A stretch of DNA of 64,000 nucleotides from Cokeromyces recurvatus (GCF_025118155.1 NW_026251387.1:1333501-1397500), one strand, 5' to 3'. Positions 22,905 through 36,263 are shown, numbered from the stretch's first letter. Made by a program: numbers and translations. The notes: generated by a model not told the origin, from the letters alone.

Positions 22905-24084
22905 TTAAAGAGAAGCACGATTACGAATAGAGGCTAATTTGTCAGCAATTTGCTGTAAGAAGACTTCCGTAGTTGAATAATGCTCAGTGGTCATGCTATT
23001 ATTATAATTAGTAAGAGAGAATATATCGAAATCCTTCTTCCTCTTCCCCTTTCCCTTTCTTTTTTATTCATTTATTTACCTTTTGCCATAAATAATCAAA
23101 GCCAAATCTTTAGTCATATGTTTATCAATTTCAATCGTTTCAATACAAGCTCTTTCCAAATCTTTACAGAATTGAAGTAAATCAGAATTATCATCTAATT
23201 TAGCACGATGTTCAAGACCACGAGTCCAAGCAAAGATGGATGCGATTGGATTAGTGGAAGTTTTGTTACCCTTTTGGTGCTCTCTATAATGTCTAGTGAC
23301 GGTACCATGAGCAGCTTCAGCCTCAACTGTTTTACCATCGGGTGTATAAAGAACAGAGGTCATTAATCCAAGAGAACCATAGCCTTGAGCAATAATATCC
23401 GATTGAACATCACCATCGTAATTCTTTGTAGCCCAAACAAAATTACCGTTTGATTTTAAGGCTTGAGCTACCATATCATCAATAAGACGATGCTCGTACC
23501 AGATACCAGCGGCTTCGTAGCTTGACTTGTATTGCTTTTCATAAATTTCTTGAAAGATATCCTTAAAACGACCATCATAAGCCTTAAGAATCGTATTCTT
23601 GGTGCTCAAATATAATGGCATCTTGCGTTCAAGAGCGAGACGGAAACAAGCGTGAGCAAAGCCTTCAATGGATTCATCTGTATTATACATAGCCATACCA
23701 ACACCACCTGACTTTTCGAAATTAAAGACTTCAAATCTTTTAGGTTCAGAACCATTTACAGGTGTGTACAAGATTTCAAATTTACCAGGACCAGGAGCAA
23801 CGAAATCGGTTGCACGATACTATTACATAAATATATGAAGAAGGTTAGTCTAATAAAGGATGTACAAATATTTATTTATTTATTTATTTACTTGATCACC
23901 ATGAGCATGTCTACCAACAATAATAGGATTAGTCCAACCAGGAACAAGCTTAGGAATCGTCTTGACAATTATAGGTTCACGGAAGACGGTACCATTTAAA
24001 ATATTACGAATAGTACCATTAGGAGATTTCCACATCTTCTTGAGTTTGAATTCTAAAATGAGAAATAAATAACCGATAACCCAG

Positions 24085-24128
<44 letters not shown>

Positions 24129-24508
24129 TTCAACACGAGCTTCGTCAGGAGTGATAGTAGCACACTTTATACCAACATTATACTTTTTAATAGCTTCAGC
24201 AGCATCAATGGTAACTTGATCGTCCGTCTATTATTAATTATTAAGTGTAAGTATGGAATTTATGAGGAGACGTGTAAAGATAGAAATATATTCCTGTCTC
24301 CCTCTCTCTTCTTCTTCTTCTTCTCCTTTTATTTACATTTAAATATACTTACAGCATCACGATTTTCAATACCAAGATCAAAATATTTAATATCAAGATC
24401 GAGGTATGGTAAAATAAGTTTATCTTTGATGAGTTGCCAGATAATTCTGGTCATTTCATCACCATCAAGGTCAACAACAGGATTTTTAACAATAATTTTA
24501 CCGGGCAT
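22905..24508 (-). CDS. IDP1: NADP+-dependent isocitrate dehydrogenase
   Basis: Five exons, complement(join(22905..22995,23080..23819,23892..24052,24128..24227,24353..24508)), give 415 aa. Signatures: [18 protein letters not shown] at the N-terminus, [19 protein letters not shown] (substrate-binding serine region), [34 protein letters not shown] and [17 protein letters not shown]. The start is immediately followed by the mature sequence, so no mitochondrial presequence is seen, and the C-terminus RASL is not a canonical PTS1; a cytosolic enzyme supplying NADPH and 2-oxoglutarate is likely. The last exon begins [13 protein letters not shown]. An intron near 24062-24127 contains a ~36-nt T run. 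Confidence 0.96.
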
Positions 24509-26452
24509 ATTTTCAAGTGATAAACAAAAATAAAAATAAAATAAAATAAAAATAGGAAAAATAAAGCAATTAAAAAAAGAGTAGAGGATATGATAATTAT
24601 ATTTAATAAAAAAAAAAAAAAATGAAATGCGGGGATTTTTAAAATTCTATTTAGTAGTAAAAGAGGAGTTTTAAACTGTAAAGATTACACGCAAAATGAC
24701 AAATTACCATTACACAAAAGACCTGTTTCTTCACACAACAGGGTCATGTAAACTTTTCGTTAACCACTACCAATTACCCCACATTGTAAATTAATGGGGG
24801 CAATTTATTTGATATTCCGCATACACTGAACTTCCCTTATGGATATATAAATAAGCGAAAATAAGAAACAGTAAATATGTATTAAACATGGCAACGATAA
24901 AAAGCAAAAGAGAGCAATTATCTTTATTTATTTCAATACTAGAAACTCGCGAAAAAAAAAAATAATTAAAAAAAATAATCTTTTTGCCTATACTTTTTTT
25001 TTTAATTTTTATTGTATTTATTATGTGCAACCTTTTGTCGGGAGGAAAAAGATATTTATGCAAATTAAAGAAGATAACATATTTATCTTTGTTTGTAAAA
25101 GAAAACTTGTAATTAATCATAAAAATGAAGACTTTTAAAAGTGTACAAATGAGATGAAATGGTTCTAATATACAACTTTTATTTATTAAAGGTACAAGAA
25201 AAAAGATTCCTTCCTTTCCTCTTTTTATCTTACAACTACCTTGGTAGCAGAATAAATAAAAAAAAACGCCCAATTGTAATGCTTGGTTCATTAAGGGATA
25301 AAATAACATATTCGATATAGTTTTGAGAAAATGCTCTTTCAATAAAAAGTCTATACCTATATCAAATAGTAATCATCAAAGACCTTTTTGTAAACCATTT
25401 CTTTCTTTCTTATGTCTTTGGCAACGGTATTTTAGCAAAAGTTGATAAAGCATTAGGACACAATCAATATACATTTCTATTTCAAAGAAAGATACAAAGA
25501 CCATAGTGAATTTATCTCATAAATGGGGAATAGATGATTTCCCTTTCTTTATATATATTGGTATCAATTTTCTTTAGCATTAAGATATATGTCCCTGATA
25601 AATGCAATAGTCTTACTGGCGTTATTGGTTTAGAACATGGGTATAATACAAAGATTAGCACAGATAGCATATTTCTGTTCTGAGGAGATAGACGTGGCTG
25701 CTTCCTTTACTACAAATGGATCAATAGTAATATAGATTGGTTATTCACTTGATGGAAGCAATATTTGACCAAAATAAACTATTTATAGTACATTCTTAAA
25801 GATAGTTCTATTTCTACCAAAGAATAGCGGCAACATGAACAGTGTGTGCTAAAATACTAATACTAATAATGAAAGTAGGCTGCCCTATATTGAAGAACAT
25901 ACATAACTGTTTAGTAGTGTAAAGCTGGTAAGGAAAACTATAAGGGAAAATAAGTCATCTAAATAGATTTAGAAAGCTAGAATTGATTAGCATAGATAGC
26001 TATTATAAAGAGGCCATCAGCAATCCGCTTTGTCTTGGGAATACATATTCATTTCAAAGTTTCTTTTTTACAAATAAAATAAGCTTGTTCTATCCGAGAA
26101 TACTATGCAATTTTCTTCACTTCCTCCTTTTATCTTTTATCTCTTACAAGAAGTTTTTAGTTTCTTTTTTTTTATATATTTTTTTTTTCACTCTTATTCT
26201 GTTGAGCTAATCTGGGCAAATCAGTATCACAAACATTAATTGTGTTACATTGTATTACATAAAAAAAATAGACATCTTTTTATTTTATTTTTTTATTTTT
26301 TATTTTTTTTTTTTAGTTTACTTCACTAAAGTAACATTTGTTATATATACACGTAATAAATATAATAATAATACAGCTTTCTTCGTCTTCTTCGAGAAAG
26401 AGAGAAAGAAAGAAAGAAAGAAAAAAGACATAATTACAAGTAAATAGATACA
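24509..26452. other. Intergenic, ~1.9 kb, no gene recognised
   Basis: An open minus-strand frame at 24791-25342 has the Phe/Leu/Lys-rich composition of random AT-rich DNA. 25380-25960 is less biased and could be old coding DNA, but no motif appears. A GAAA microsatellite sits at about 26395-26426 next to the BEM1 3' end. Confidence 0.45.
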
Positions 26453-28112
26453 TTAATCACTACTAAGAACTGCAGTAACTGTTAATTTTCCTTTTTGAAT
26501 TGCTTGCACAAATGCTTCTTCCATATCTATTTCATTTTCTAATGGTTCATTTTTGTCAGTTGCTTCATTTTTATATTCCATTTTTACTTTTTCTCCAATT
26601 CTTTCTTGAACTTTCGATGTTAGATGATCTAAAGAACAATTTGCGGGCACTTTCATAGCGAATATATCATCTTTATAAATAATTTTGATTTTAATTTGCT
26701 GCTGCACTGTTTGTTCTGACGTCGTTATAGTCTCCTTGTTCACTACACGTGGATCATAATCTAATTCAATATCACCTTCATGAATACCAAAGAGTTGTCT
26801 TTGAACAAGCTCACTTTCTGATAAATACTTTGGAAGATTTAAAAGCTCTTTACAGTATCGATCTAAATCTATTCGTCTTTCAGATGTAATGGTTTCATCC
26901 ACATAGGTTAATGGACCAGGCATATAAGGTAATATCCTCTCTCGATCCGCTTTACCCGCTTCAATAGGATAAGCTTGTAATAAACTAAGTTGAAAATCAT
27001 AGAAATCTTTTTTTTTTTTAAAAAAAAGAAAAGAAATCAATATAAATATTTAAAGACCTCTCTCTCTCTCTCTCTCTTTTTTTTTTTTTTTTTTTTTTTT
27101 ACCTTCATATAGGCGATATAATATACGATGACAGTTTTCATTAACACGTGCATAAACAACAAACCAATATTGATCTCCTTCTAATATGTAAGAATCAACA
27201 GAAGCAAAAGTGACAATTTCATAAGTAGTAGAAACTGAAGAAGTAGCGGAGACTCTTGATCTACTATTTGAAGGAGAGGAAGATTCAAAGATACCTAAAG
27301 GAATACTAGAGGTTTCATAATTTTGTGCTTGTTTTTTCCAATCTTCTACACCTAATAAATGATTTGATATATGTTGTTGACCTTGATGATCATTATCCAT
27401 AATTAATTCACCTGTTACTGCGTCGCGAATTTGTACAAATGAAACAGGGATTAATCCCGGGCCACCCAAACGACCAATTGGCTTAGCTACAAGCCATTCA
27501 TGATTTGATTGGGCAATCACTACAATCGCTTCTCCTGCTTGAGCCTCTAATTCGTCAGGTCTTTCAGCTTTGAAATCATACATAACGACCCCATATATTT
27601 GATGTTTTTTTTTATTGTTACTCATAGAAGTTCCATTTTGGCCTAATCATATCAAGAACAAATATAGTTAGCAAAAGAAAAGAAAAAAAAAAGTGATCAT
27701 GTTCAATTTTTAGTTAGTTACCATGAATAGACAAGTCAGAAAACCCTGAGTCTAACTCAGAAGTTAAGGTATTGGAGGAAGTAGTTGAAGAAGAAGTAGG
27801 ACGATTAGCAAATAAACTTCTCTCTGTTTTGTCAATCACTTGGAAATAAGATACAGGAACAAGACCTTTCAAGTTTGAAGCAGGGTTACAAGCTTCAAAC
27901 CATTCCGGATCATTTTCTCTCCCTGTAACATGAAAAAAGTCCCCCTTTTTAAATGAAATTTCATGAGACCCCTTTGCTTGATAATCGTAAAGAGCTTTAA
28001 TGATCTTTTTTGGTAAATCTAAAGTGTTGACTTGAGCAACCGGTGTTGAAATCTTTGTCTTTGTTAGTCTACGTAAGCTTTTTGATGCTCTTTCTTTTTT
28101 TGAAAGAAACAT
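26453..28112 (-). CDS. BEM1: Bem1-type polarity scaffold (SH3-SH3-PX-PB1)
   Basis: Three exons, complement(join(26453..27006,27103..27642,27722..28112)), give 494 aa. SH3-1 about 37-95 (KALYDYQAKGSHEISFKKGD ... LVPVSYFQVI); SH3-2 about 147-205 (GVVMYDFKAERPDELEAQAG ... GLIPVSFVQI); PX about 263-385 (VDSYILEGDQYWFVVYARV, RRIDLDRYCKELLNLP); C-terminal PB1 about 410-494 (KIKIIYKDDIFAMKVP). In yeast and fission yeast (Scd2) this scaffold links Cdc42, its GEF and PAK kinase at sites of polar growth and binds phosphoinositides through PX. Intron 2 holds a TC/poly-T tract. Confidence 0.96.
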
Positions 28113-28377
28113 TTCTATGTGTTATGAATGAAAGGAGAATTAACAATTATAGTAAAAAAAAAAATAGGAAAAACTTAACATTTATTTTAGCTTTTTTTTT
28201 TTTTTTGTCAACCAATTAGAATGGTGAAATAAAATATAGACAGATAATTAAAAAAATGGATTTAAAATTGTGTTGACGTGTTTTTTTTTTCAAAAAATTT
28301 GTCGTATTTATTGAAAAAATGTTGTCGCATTTATGGAAAAAAAGATATGCACTTGTAAAAAAAGTGAATTCGCGTAT

Positions 28378-28381
<4 letters not shown>

Positions 28382-28456
<75 letters not shown>
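28382..28456. repeat. T homopolymer, 75 nt
   Basis: Longest homopolymer in the window, upstream of BEM1. True length may differ from the assembly. Confidence 0.9.
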
Positions 28457-28461
<5 letters not shown>

Positions 28462-28872
28462 GCTTAAATTCACGAGAAGTCAGAAGCGAAATAAATAAAT
28501 GTATTTTCAACTATGTGCCTTGTAAAAATATATTGTTCAGTCTCGTTGATTTATTATCTATTTTCTGATATCTTAATAGAGATATCACCCTGAATACTAT
28601 ACTCTTTTTAATTAATCCCCTTATTTATTTTTTAATGGTAAAATTATCCAGTATGCCTTTTAAAGGCTTTGTTGGTAATATGATATAACCTTCAGTCATT
28701 GGGTTTGATTCTTTTGTTTTTAGTAACAACTTTATAGTGCAAAATGTTTATTATCATGATGGGTCTACATCGTTATTTTTAATTAAAATATTACAGCCAA
28801 AACCTGGTTTTCTCATTGATATTACTAATTTAACAATCCTGTTTGTTAATCCTTACACCAACTTATAAAAAT

Positions 28873-29187
28873 GATAATCAATACAGTACATAAACAACTA
28901 CAAAGCTCATTTAGTTAGTATTGAATCTTCTTCTACAAGTCGTTATTACATAAAAGTTTTTTTTTTCATTTATAATTAATAATAAAAAAGGGGTAATGAT
29001 CCAATTAGCCAGTAGCTTCTCTATATAATAAAAAAGACTACTGTTTCCAGAAGCAACCAATCGTGGAGGTTGATCATTATGTGCTTCCTTTCACAGTCAT
29101 ATTTAACGAGAGACGTGAAAACTCCAAATGAAAGATACTCTCGGGATTGAATATTTTAAGTGACCAATACATCCAAATAACTTCACT
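28873..29187 (-). repeat. 315-bp dispersed repeat, copy B (inverted)
   Basis: Reverse complement matches copy A at 13219-13533. Shared blocks include GGAAACAGTAGTC, GCACATAATGATCAACCTCC and AACGACTTGTAGAAG. One arm of copy A's 10-bp inverted repeat is mutated here (GATTCAATAC). No Fanzor-like sequence adjoins this copy. Confidence 0.8.
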
Positions 29188-29281
29188 GGGGGATTTATTA
29201 TTTAGAGTGACCATTATCCGGAGAATATCACTGACGATTTATTGTTTATAGTGACCAATATCCTCAGAATATCACTTTCAT
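29157..29281 (+). repeat. Three tandem ~45-bp imperfect-palindrome units
   Basis: Units begin AGTGACCAAT/AGTGACCATT and end near ATATCACT (first unit ends AACTTCACT), spaced by GATTTATTATTTA or GATTTATTGTTTA. The first unit is the outer end of repeat copy B. Copy A has only one such unit. Confidence 0.65.
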
Positions 29282-30664
29282 AAAGAAAGAAAAGAAAAAG
29301 AAAAGCAAAAATAAATTTTTTCTTCCCCTATTTATATTTTTTTTTTCCATATAAACAAAAGGCTTCTAATAGGCACAGTGTTTTATTGTGGCTTATTGTT
29401 TTCTATTAGTGAACATTTAATGATATGACTCTGTTTACCTTTGTTACACTTTAGATATAAGATCATCATACATATTAAATTCCAAGTTTCCCCCTTTTTT
29501 TTTTATTCTGCTGCTGCTTATATAAATTCTTTCTATTTATAGACTTTAGTATAATTCCATTATTATACAGTATACAATCAATACAACTCTAAACATTTCC
29601 ATTTATGCTATATATTACAATAAAGGAGAATGTAAATACTAGACGGTTTCTTATATTAGGTTATGAATAAGAGCAACAAAAGTAAAAATAAAAGGATTGA
29701 ATTATTTAACAATAATTAATATTTGCTCTATTAGTCTACTGATATATAATCAGTGATTTACAATAATTCAAGCTTTTCTATATATTTAAAAAAAAAATCC
29801 GCCTTTTACAACGTATTATTCCTCTATTAACTTGAAGGTTATTTACCATTTAATTTGACTTGCAAACGAAAAAGAAAAAGCCCAACACTAAGTATTTTGT
29901 ACGGATAAAAAAGAAAGGGAATGATTCTGTTAGATAAAATTGTATAAATTATGATTATCAATATACGGGATACTGATAGTATAGTATCTTAATGATATAA
30001 AGGATAGTACATTTAATCAACAAAAAAAAAAAAGCTGCCTCATCTTATTTATATAATCAAAAAGATTCTACTGATGATTTTCACTGTTAGAAAGAAAAAT
30101 AAGTATAGTTTATGTGTTTTGAAATATAAGGGAGGGGAAAAGAATATTACAAGCGTAATTCGTAATTTTTGGGCATCCATTCATGGCAAGAATTTGAGAT
30201 TTTTTATCAAAGTGCCCCGTTAATTTCTGGAAGCAATACAAAGATTGACCTAAAAATTAGGTTGTACCAATAAAATTTTAGAAATAGATGCATTGCATTA
30301 TTATTATTTTACTGTTTTAATAAAATCGTTCTTATTATAGTGATTAACAATGTTGCTAGAACAAAGACTGAAGATGAATCATGCTTTGTTTTCCTTTAAA
30401 TGTAATAAAATAAGATGCAGTTTTTTTCCCTATATCTTTCTAGCAAAAGTAAAAGTAAAAAAAAAAAAAAAAAAAGCTTACACCGCTTCATGAAACGTTG
30501 AATGATAATAATAAATTTTGAATTTTATTTTACAAAATCTTGAGGTTGAAACGCGAATCATTGTATTATTATTTATATATAAGAGGGCAAAGGGAGGGAG
30601 GAAGGGAGGGAGAGGGGGATATATATAAAGGGTATTCTTTGAGAAGGGGCAGTCTTCGTATGTA

Positions 30665-31957
30665 TTACAGACCGTAGAGATAGGTTGCATAGATTACTAA
30701 TGCTGCGCCCAGTAAAAATGATCCAGAAAAAGTAAAACTGAAAAGCCACACGCTAACAATAGATGATAATATAATACTAATACTTGTAGCGAATCCCTTT
30801 AAAATATTATCAGCGTATTTTACGACAAGTGCAACAATTAATCCCCCTAACGCTTGAATGAGAATAACAGTCCAAGTTAAAGGCGTGTAATTAACAAAGA
30901 AGCCTCGTTCTACAATTGTTGTTCCATCTTGTAACATAACCACAAATACTAAGCCTAATAGAACAGAGAAAAACGACATTTGAATATTACGAATCCATAT
31001 TTGATTTTTATTATTTGTATCCTCATTCATATCTTCTTCTTCTCTAAAAATAACTCTCTTGTTCTCTTGTCCATCTTCATTATCAGAGAATGAATCTTCG
31101 TCGTCAGTAGTAGTAGGAACAGGCTTAGGTGTAGGTGCTTTAAGAATCTTTTCAAAATAAACTCCTGCTAAACCAGATAATAGACAAGCAGCTAATACAG
31201 CAATAAAGCCTTCTATATTAGATTGATTACCGATACTTGCCGTTGGAATACTTGAATCCGTAACAGTCGTATTTCCTGTTGTATAAGCAATAAATGCTGT
31301 AATAGTTCCTTTTGGCATCACAACAAGAGCAATTCCCACCGTTAATAATCCTAAAGCAATCCATTTTAATTTCGAAAGACTTTTTTTAAGTATAATCACA
31401 CTAAAAAATGCAGTTGTTAAGATCTTTAATTGATAAGTCACTTGAAATGTTGCTGCGTCGAGGTTAGAGGCTGCAACGTATTGAAGATTATTCTTTTTTT
31501 TTTTATAATAAAGAAAACGAAAAAAAAAAATGTCAATCAATAACAAATAAAATACAATAATTATTTAGTATACCTGAATAAGATATAATACAGCAGGAAC
31601 TGCAAGTTTAACAGTTTCTCTCCAATTTAAAATGAGTTCACGATTTAATAGTCGAATAAGTTTTTTGATAGTACGTTTACGAGATTCCATAGCAAAATAA
31701 AGTACAAATAAACAAACAATAGACTTTATAATTTCACTCATCACAACAGCTGTTGACGCTAAATATAATTTATCTTCTTCTACACTAGCTCTAGTATAAC
31801 GCATGACCAAGATGAGTGCACTGTTCTGCACTACTAAAATAATAAGTGAAAGATATTTTATAGGTATAGTATTAAAAAAACTTAAAACACCTAACGAAAA
31901 GAATAAAGATTAGATTTACAGTATTTGAATTCATCTTTACTAATCTTTACCCATCAT
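30665..31957 (-). CDS. UDP-galactose / nucleotide-sugar transporter (SLC35A family)
   Basis: Three exons, complement(join(30665..31492,31574..31890,31951..31957)), give 383 aa; the first exon is only ATGATGG (7 nt). Typical SLC35A features: KYLSLIILVVQNSALILVMRYTR in helix 1, NNLQYVAASNLDAATFQVTYQLKILTTA split by intron 2, a central acidic cytosolic loop about 200-235, GLAGVYFEKILK, and the C-terminal KYADNILKGFATSISIILSS. About ten membrane helices. Members import UDP-galactose, UDP-GlcNAc or CMP-sialic acid into the Golgi; UDP-galactose is the likeliest substrate in fungi, by inference. Confidence 0.93.
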
Positions 31958-33049
31958 ATTTGTATCTATTTTTTCTCTTTATAAATTCCCAAAAAAAAAA
32001 AAAAAAGAAAGAAAAAAAAAACAATAGGAAAAATTAAAACTTTACATTTAAATCAAAAAAAAAAAAAAAAAAACAACTGGCTGGTTTTATTTTATTGAGG
32101 CTTAAATAATAAAGTTATTATTTTTTTTCGGTGAAATCAATATTTTATATTTATAGATTTTGCATATTAAAAAAGATTAAAAAAAATTATAATGGATCGA
32201 CAGACTATATTTAATAGTTTAAATGAAAAAAAAACAAGCTTTACCTTTCTTCTTTTTTCTCTTTTCTATGAAGCAATATGAAGTCATTATCACCAAGTTT
32301 TAAAATATATTAAAAAAGTTTATTTTTATTTCAAGCCAAATTTTTTTACTCAGACAAGAAAGTATAATAGAATTAAGAATTATAGGCAATAACGGCTACT
32401 ATTATTATTAACAATATTTGCTGTTATAGTAGAATAGCATAAATAAATTACTCTAATTGTATTTTTATTTTATAAGGTAACACCATAATAATTTATTTAT
32501 TTACTAAAAATATTTTTTTTTCATAACATTATCCATCCAGTAGTTTACTATAAAACAAAGGGAAATGGTCCAATTCAAATAGTTAAATATCACATCAAGA
32601 TAAGATGTGAATAGCATTTATTTTCCTAACCTTTCCATGCTTTATACTACATCAATGATGAGATGATAGAGATTTTATCTCGATCACTCAAGACAGTGTC
32701 TTTAAATAATCTATTAATAGCAATACAATAACTTTGTTGAAACAATATTCCTTTTTTAATGAATATTCATAATCTAACAAATCCCCTAGATACAGGCTCA
32801 AATATTGAATAATAGCAAGTCTGTTCCATATACTACGTGTATACACATATTTAAATAGAACAAACTATACTAACTAAATGCAATGAGGATAGATAACAGG
32901 TGCTATCAATAATGAATCAAATTGGCTATTATACTGTAATTGATTTCTTTTTTTTTTCCGACTATCATTATTTTAAAGACTGAATAGATTTGATAAAGAA
33001 ACGATATTGGTCTCCATATGTTATGACATTATTTTATATTAATTACATT

Positions 33050-33088
<39 letters not shown>

Positions 33089-33433
33089 CTATAGAGTCTT
33101 CCTCATTTATCACACTTTCTTCTTTATTTACATTTCATTATTATATTGGAGAAACATCAGTCACTGATGTGACCAGAGACTATTTAGTATTGTATTCAAT
33201 GATAATAAATAAAAAAATAAAAAAAAAGTTTTCTGGAGATTATGGATTACTTATCATTCGTAATAAAGGCGTATTTTTTAATATTTGATGCAAGGTCAGG
33301 GAATAAACATCAATCTAATCAAATTTACATCATTTCGTTTGTTTAGTTATACCAGCGACATCTATTCTATCTATCTCTTTTTGAATACTCTGTCTTCTTC
33401 TTTAGACAGGTAAGCCAACTGATTGTTATTTAC

Positions 33434-33464
<31 letters not shown>

Positions 33465-33560
33465 AGAAGATGCTGCTATATAGCGTATGAGTGAATATAT
33501 ATATTATTTAATAAATGCGTTAAATGTTATAAATATATTTATCTTTGCCTTTCAACATCA

Positions 33561-33612
<52 letters not shown>

Positions 33613-33992
33613 CTTTACTCTACTGATAGGTTTAGTAGTCTGTAATCAATACTTACCCATTTGTAGTTTCTTTAGTATATTTAATAAATGAATCTATATT
33701 AGCATATATGTATATATCTATTTGAATTCTTCAATGATCTATTATCGATACAAATACCATTTTACTATTGATGCTTCTAATTTATTTTCAACTTAATAAA
33801 GCCTTTTAAAAGGTAAATCTATTTTTCTCCAAAATGAAATAAAAATTCATGTCTTTATTGTAGTACGCATTACTATTTGTTAATTATGTATATTTATAAA
33901 GGAAAAACTAATTAAAGATCATATCATAATTTGAAGCATAAATGAAAATGTATGTAGCATATTTGTATATATATTTTGAACATCAAAGCATA

Positions 33993-34043
<51 letters not shown>

Positions 34044-34059
34044 ATATTAGTTTACTATC
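31958..34059. other. Intergenic, ~2.1 kb, no gene recognised
   Basis: AT-rich DNA with a 35-nt A run (33051-33085), TA microsatellite (33440-33464), a 47-nt T run (33564-33610) and an A run at 34006-34040. No ORF with coding character on either strand. Confidence 0.5.
33564..33610. repeat. T homopolymer, ~47 nt
   Basis: Uninterrupted T run in intergenic DNA. Confidence 0.9.
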
Positions 34060-36226
34060 TTATACAACCAAAGCAATATCTTCAGGTCGAACAAAAACGC
34101 CTCTATTAGGAGAAGATGCAAAATATCTAAAACCATCTACTGAGCCATCATTTTTACCAACTAGGATAGCCAAAAAAAAAAATAAAATAAAATAAAATAA
34201 AATAAAATAAAATAAAATAAAATAAATAAATAAATATATAAAGTGTTGCAATAATTTCAAATTACTTTCTTTTATGTATATACCTCGTCTATCAAGTTCT
34301 ACACCAACCCATATACCCTCTGCAAAATTAACACAACCAACATAAGCAACAGTACCCACAGTTAAAATGGGTCTTCTTATTAATTGAACTCGTCTATGTA
34401 ATCCTATCATCGGTGCACTCACTTGCCTGTTTTTTAAAGATGTCTTTTGTTTTACAATGGGTGAAAATGAAATGGCTTTCCTTTTCGTATGCTTTTCTAA
34501 TTTGACATGTGACCATGAAGAAGTAGACGCTGTTGTCCGGGTTGTAGACGTGGATAGTGTGCGATTTGGAAATATACTGGGTGTTTGTGTGACTTGAAGC
34601 CGTGAAGAATGATACGAACCCAGTTTTTTGAGTAACCGTGTAAGATGGCTTGTAAAAGAAGGGGTTGAATAACTATTATTCACTGAATGACTCGTGATTC
34701 TTGATGGCAAACTAAGATGCCTCTGTGTTGTATACGTAGTATGAGTAGTAGTATTAGTAGTAGAACGAGAAGAATAACGTGAAAGACGATTGGTTTGAGT
34801 TGAAGTAGAAGGGTGTAAAGTAGGTATAGAAGGCAGTAAAAATGAAAATAGACCGCGATGGAAAAGGGGATGGTCAGAACTAATGAGTGACTTGGGTCGT
34901 ACATTAATTTCTATATATATGTATATGTATATTTTTGTTTGTGAAATGAGAAAAGAAAAAAGAAAATAACAATAATAATAGAATTATTTTACCATCAGCT
35001 AATTGCTTTAATACGCTTTTTTCCAAGTTATCTAAACCTCCCTGTTGCCGAATATCTCCTAAACGTCGAATGATATAATGAAGAATCATGACTTTTGCTA
35101 CATTCAAAATATGCTTGACTTGATCGTTGTATTGAACAGCATGTCTCGACATGAGATCACAAACAATACCTTGGTATAATATACCAACATTACTATAATC
35201 CATTTGATCTTCTAGAATATAAAGTAGTAAATATTCAAGAAAATCAAAAGAATAAGTGATTCCATCTATACATGATAAAAGAGCTGGATATTCTCGACAA
35301 AAGAAGTCAAAGTGACTAGCGATTATTTTTGTAGAACAAGATTGAACCGATGTTAAAGTAGCATGAAGAGGCTTAGTCCAAGAGAGTAAAGGGTCTTTAA
35401 TGGATAAAGCATTGGATGTAGAAAAACATGCATAAAGCGATTCAATCGCGTTTGATTTATTCACACGATGAAGCACTTTCAATGAAAGTGCCTGACTTAC
35501 ATCTTGTGGAAGTTGTATCAAGAGATGAGCCATGTGACGACTAGCCCAAAAGGTAGACAATGTTTTCTCTGGATCATTTGCTAAGATTGTAATTATCTTC
35601 TGTGTCATGATAGCCATCTTTTCATCTTGGAGTTCAATAGCTCGCATTCTACAAAAGGGAAATAATTGAGAAACATTGCATTGACATTGATTACAGTAAC
35701 AATTGCAGTTGTGAACAGTTTCCATCATTAGTTTTGTTATTTGAACACATAATTCATCCATACCTAGATAATCTGCAGCTGAATACATATCACATAACTC
35801 TTTCAGTTCCTTTGGCTTGTATATTTGATGTGTATACATGTATTTTAAGACATGATTAAGAGCTGAACTATCAATGATACTAGATGGAAGATAAGCAATA
35901 CTAGCATTTGTTTCACTAAAGTTTTCACTAAAGAGTGAAGCAAAATAGGGTGATTCATTAAATAAAACCTTTGTATGGCATGGCCAATGTTGTTGTCTTG
36001 TACTCAAATTTTCATTTTCTTCTTCTTCTTCTTCTTCTTCTTCTTCTTCTACACTCGTTTGTTGATTAATTGAATTTAAAGAACTAATATCATTGAGTCC
36101 TTTTTTTCTTTTAGGAATATTGTCTGCAGGTAATTTTGATTGTGACAGTCTCCTTTTTATAGATAATTTTTTGGAGCTTAACGTAACAATGACATTAGTA
36201 GGGCCATAAAGTTTTTCTATCTCCAT
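34060..36226 (-). CDS. BTB-domain protein with C-terminal CAP-Gly domain
   Basis: Three exons, complement(join(34060..34160,34284..34910,34993..36226)), give 653 aa from the ATG used here. BTB fold: LYGPTNVIVTLSSKK, then a 50-residue insert with an 11-residue Glu run, then CHTKVLFNESPYFASLF and NHVLKYMYTHQIY. A helical BACK-like region follows, with a Cys cluster CNCYCNQCQC near 187-196. A Ser/Thr-rich linker (about 415-580) leads to CAP-Gly about 588-650: VGTVAYVGCVNFAEGIWVGVEL then GKNDGSVDGFRYF, the last split by intron 2. CAP-Gly binds EEY/F tails of tubulin or EB proteins; BTB often recruits Cul3. An upstream in-frame exon (about 36355-36433, GLNPRQKYDYYLYTQILLLNN) spliced to 36216 would replace the first residues; its own start was not found. 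Confidence 0.85.
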
Positions 36227-36232
36227 TAAATA

Positions 36233-36263
<31 letters not shown>

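Larger units (their letters stand above)
28113..30664. other. Intergenic, ~2.5 kb, repeat-bearing
   Basis: Contains a 75-nt T tract, inverted repeat copy B, three tandem ~45-bp units next to it and otherwise AT-rich DNA. No gene seen on either strand. Confidence 0.5.

Noticed and set aside
24791..25342. 183-codon open frame on the minus strand
   Set aside because: Composition (Phe, Ile, Leu, Lys) is what random AT-rich DNA gives; no domain, no splice context.
30120..30480. Possible mariner-like inverted terminal sequence
   Set aside because: Sequence has a transposon-end feel but no matching inverted partner was found in the window.
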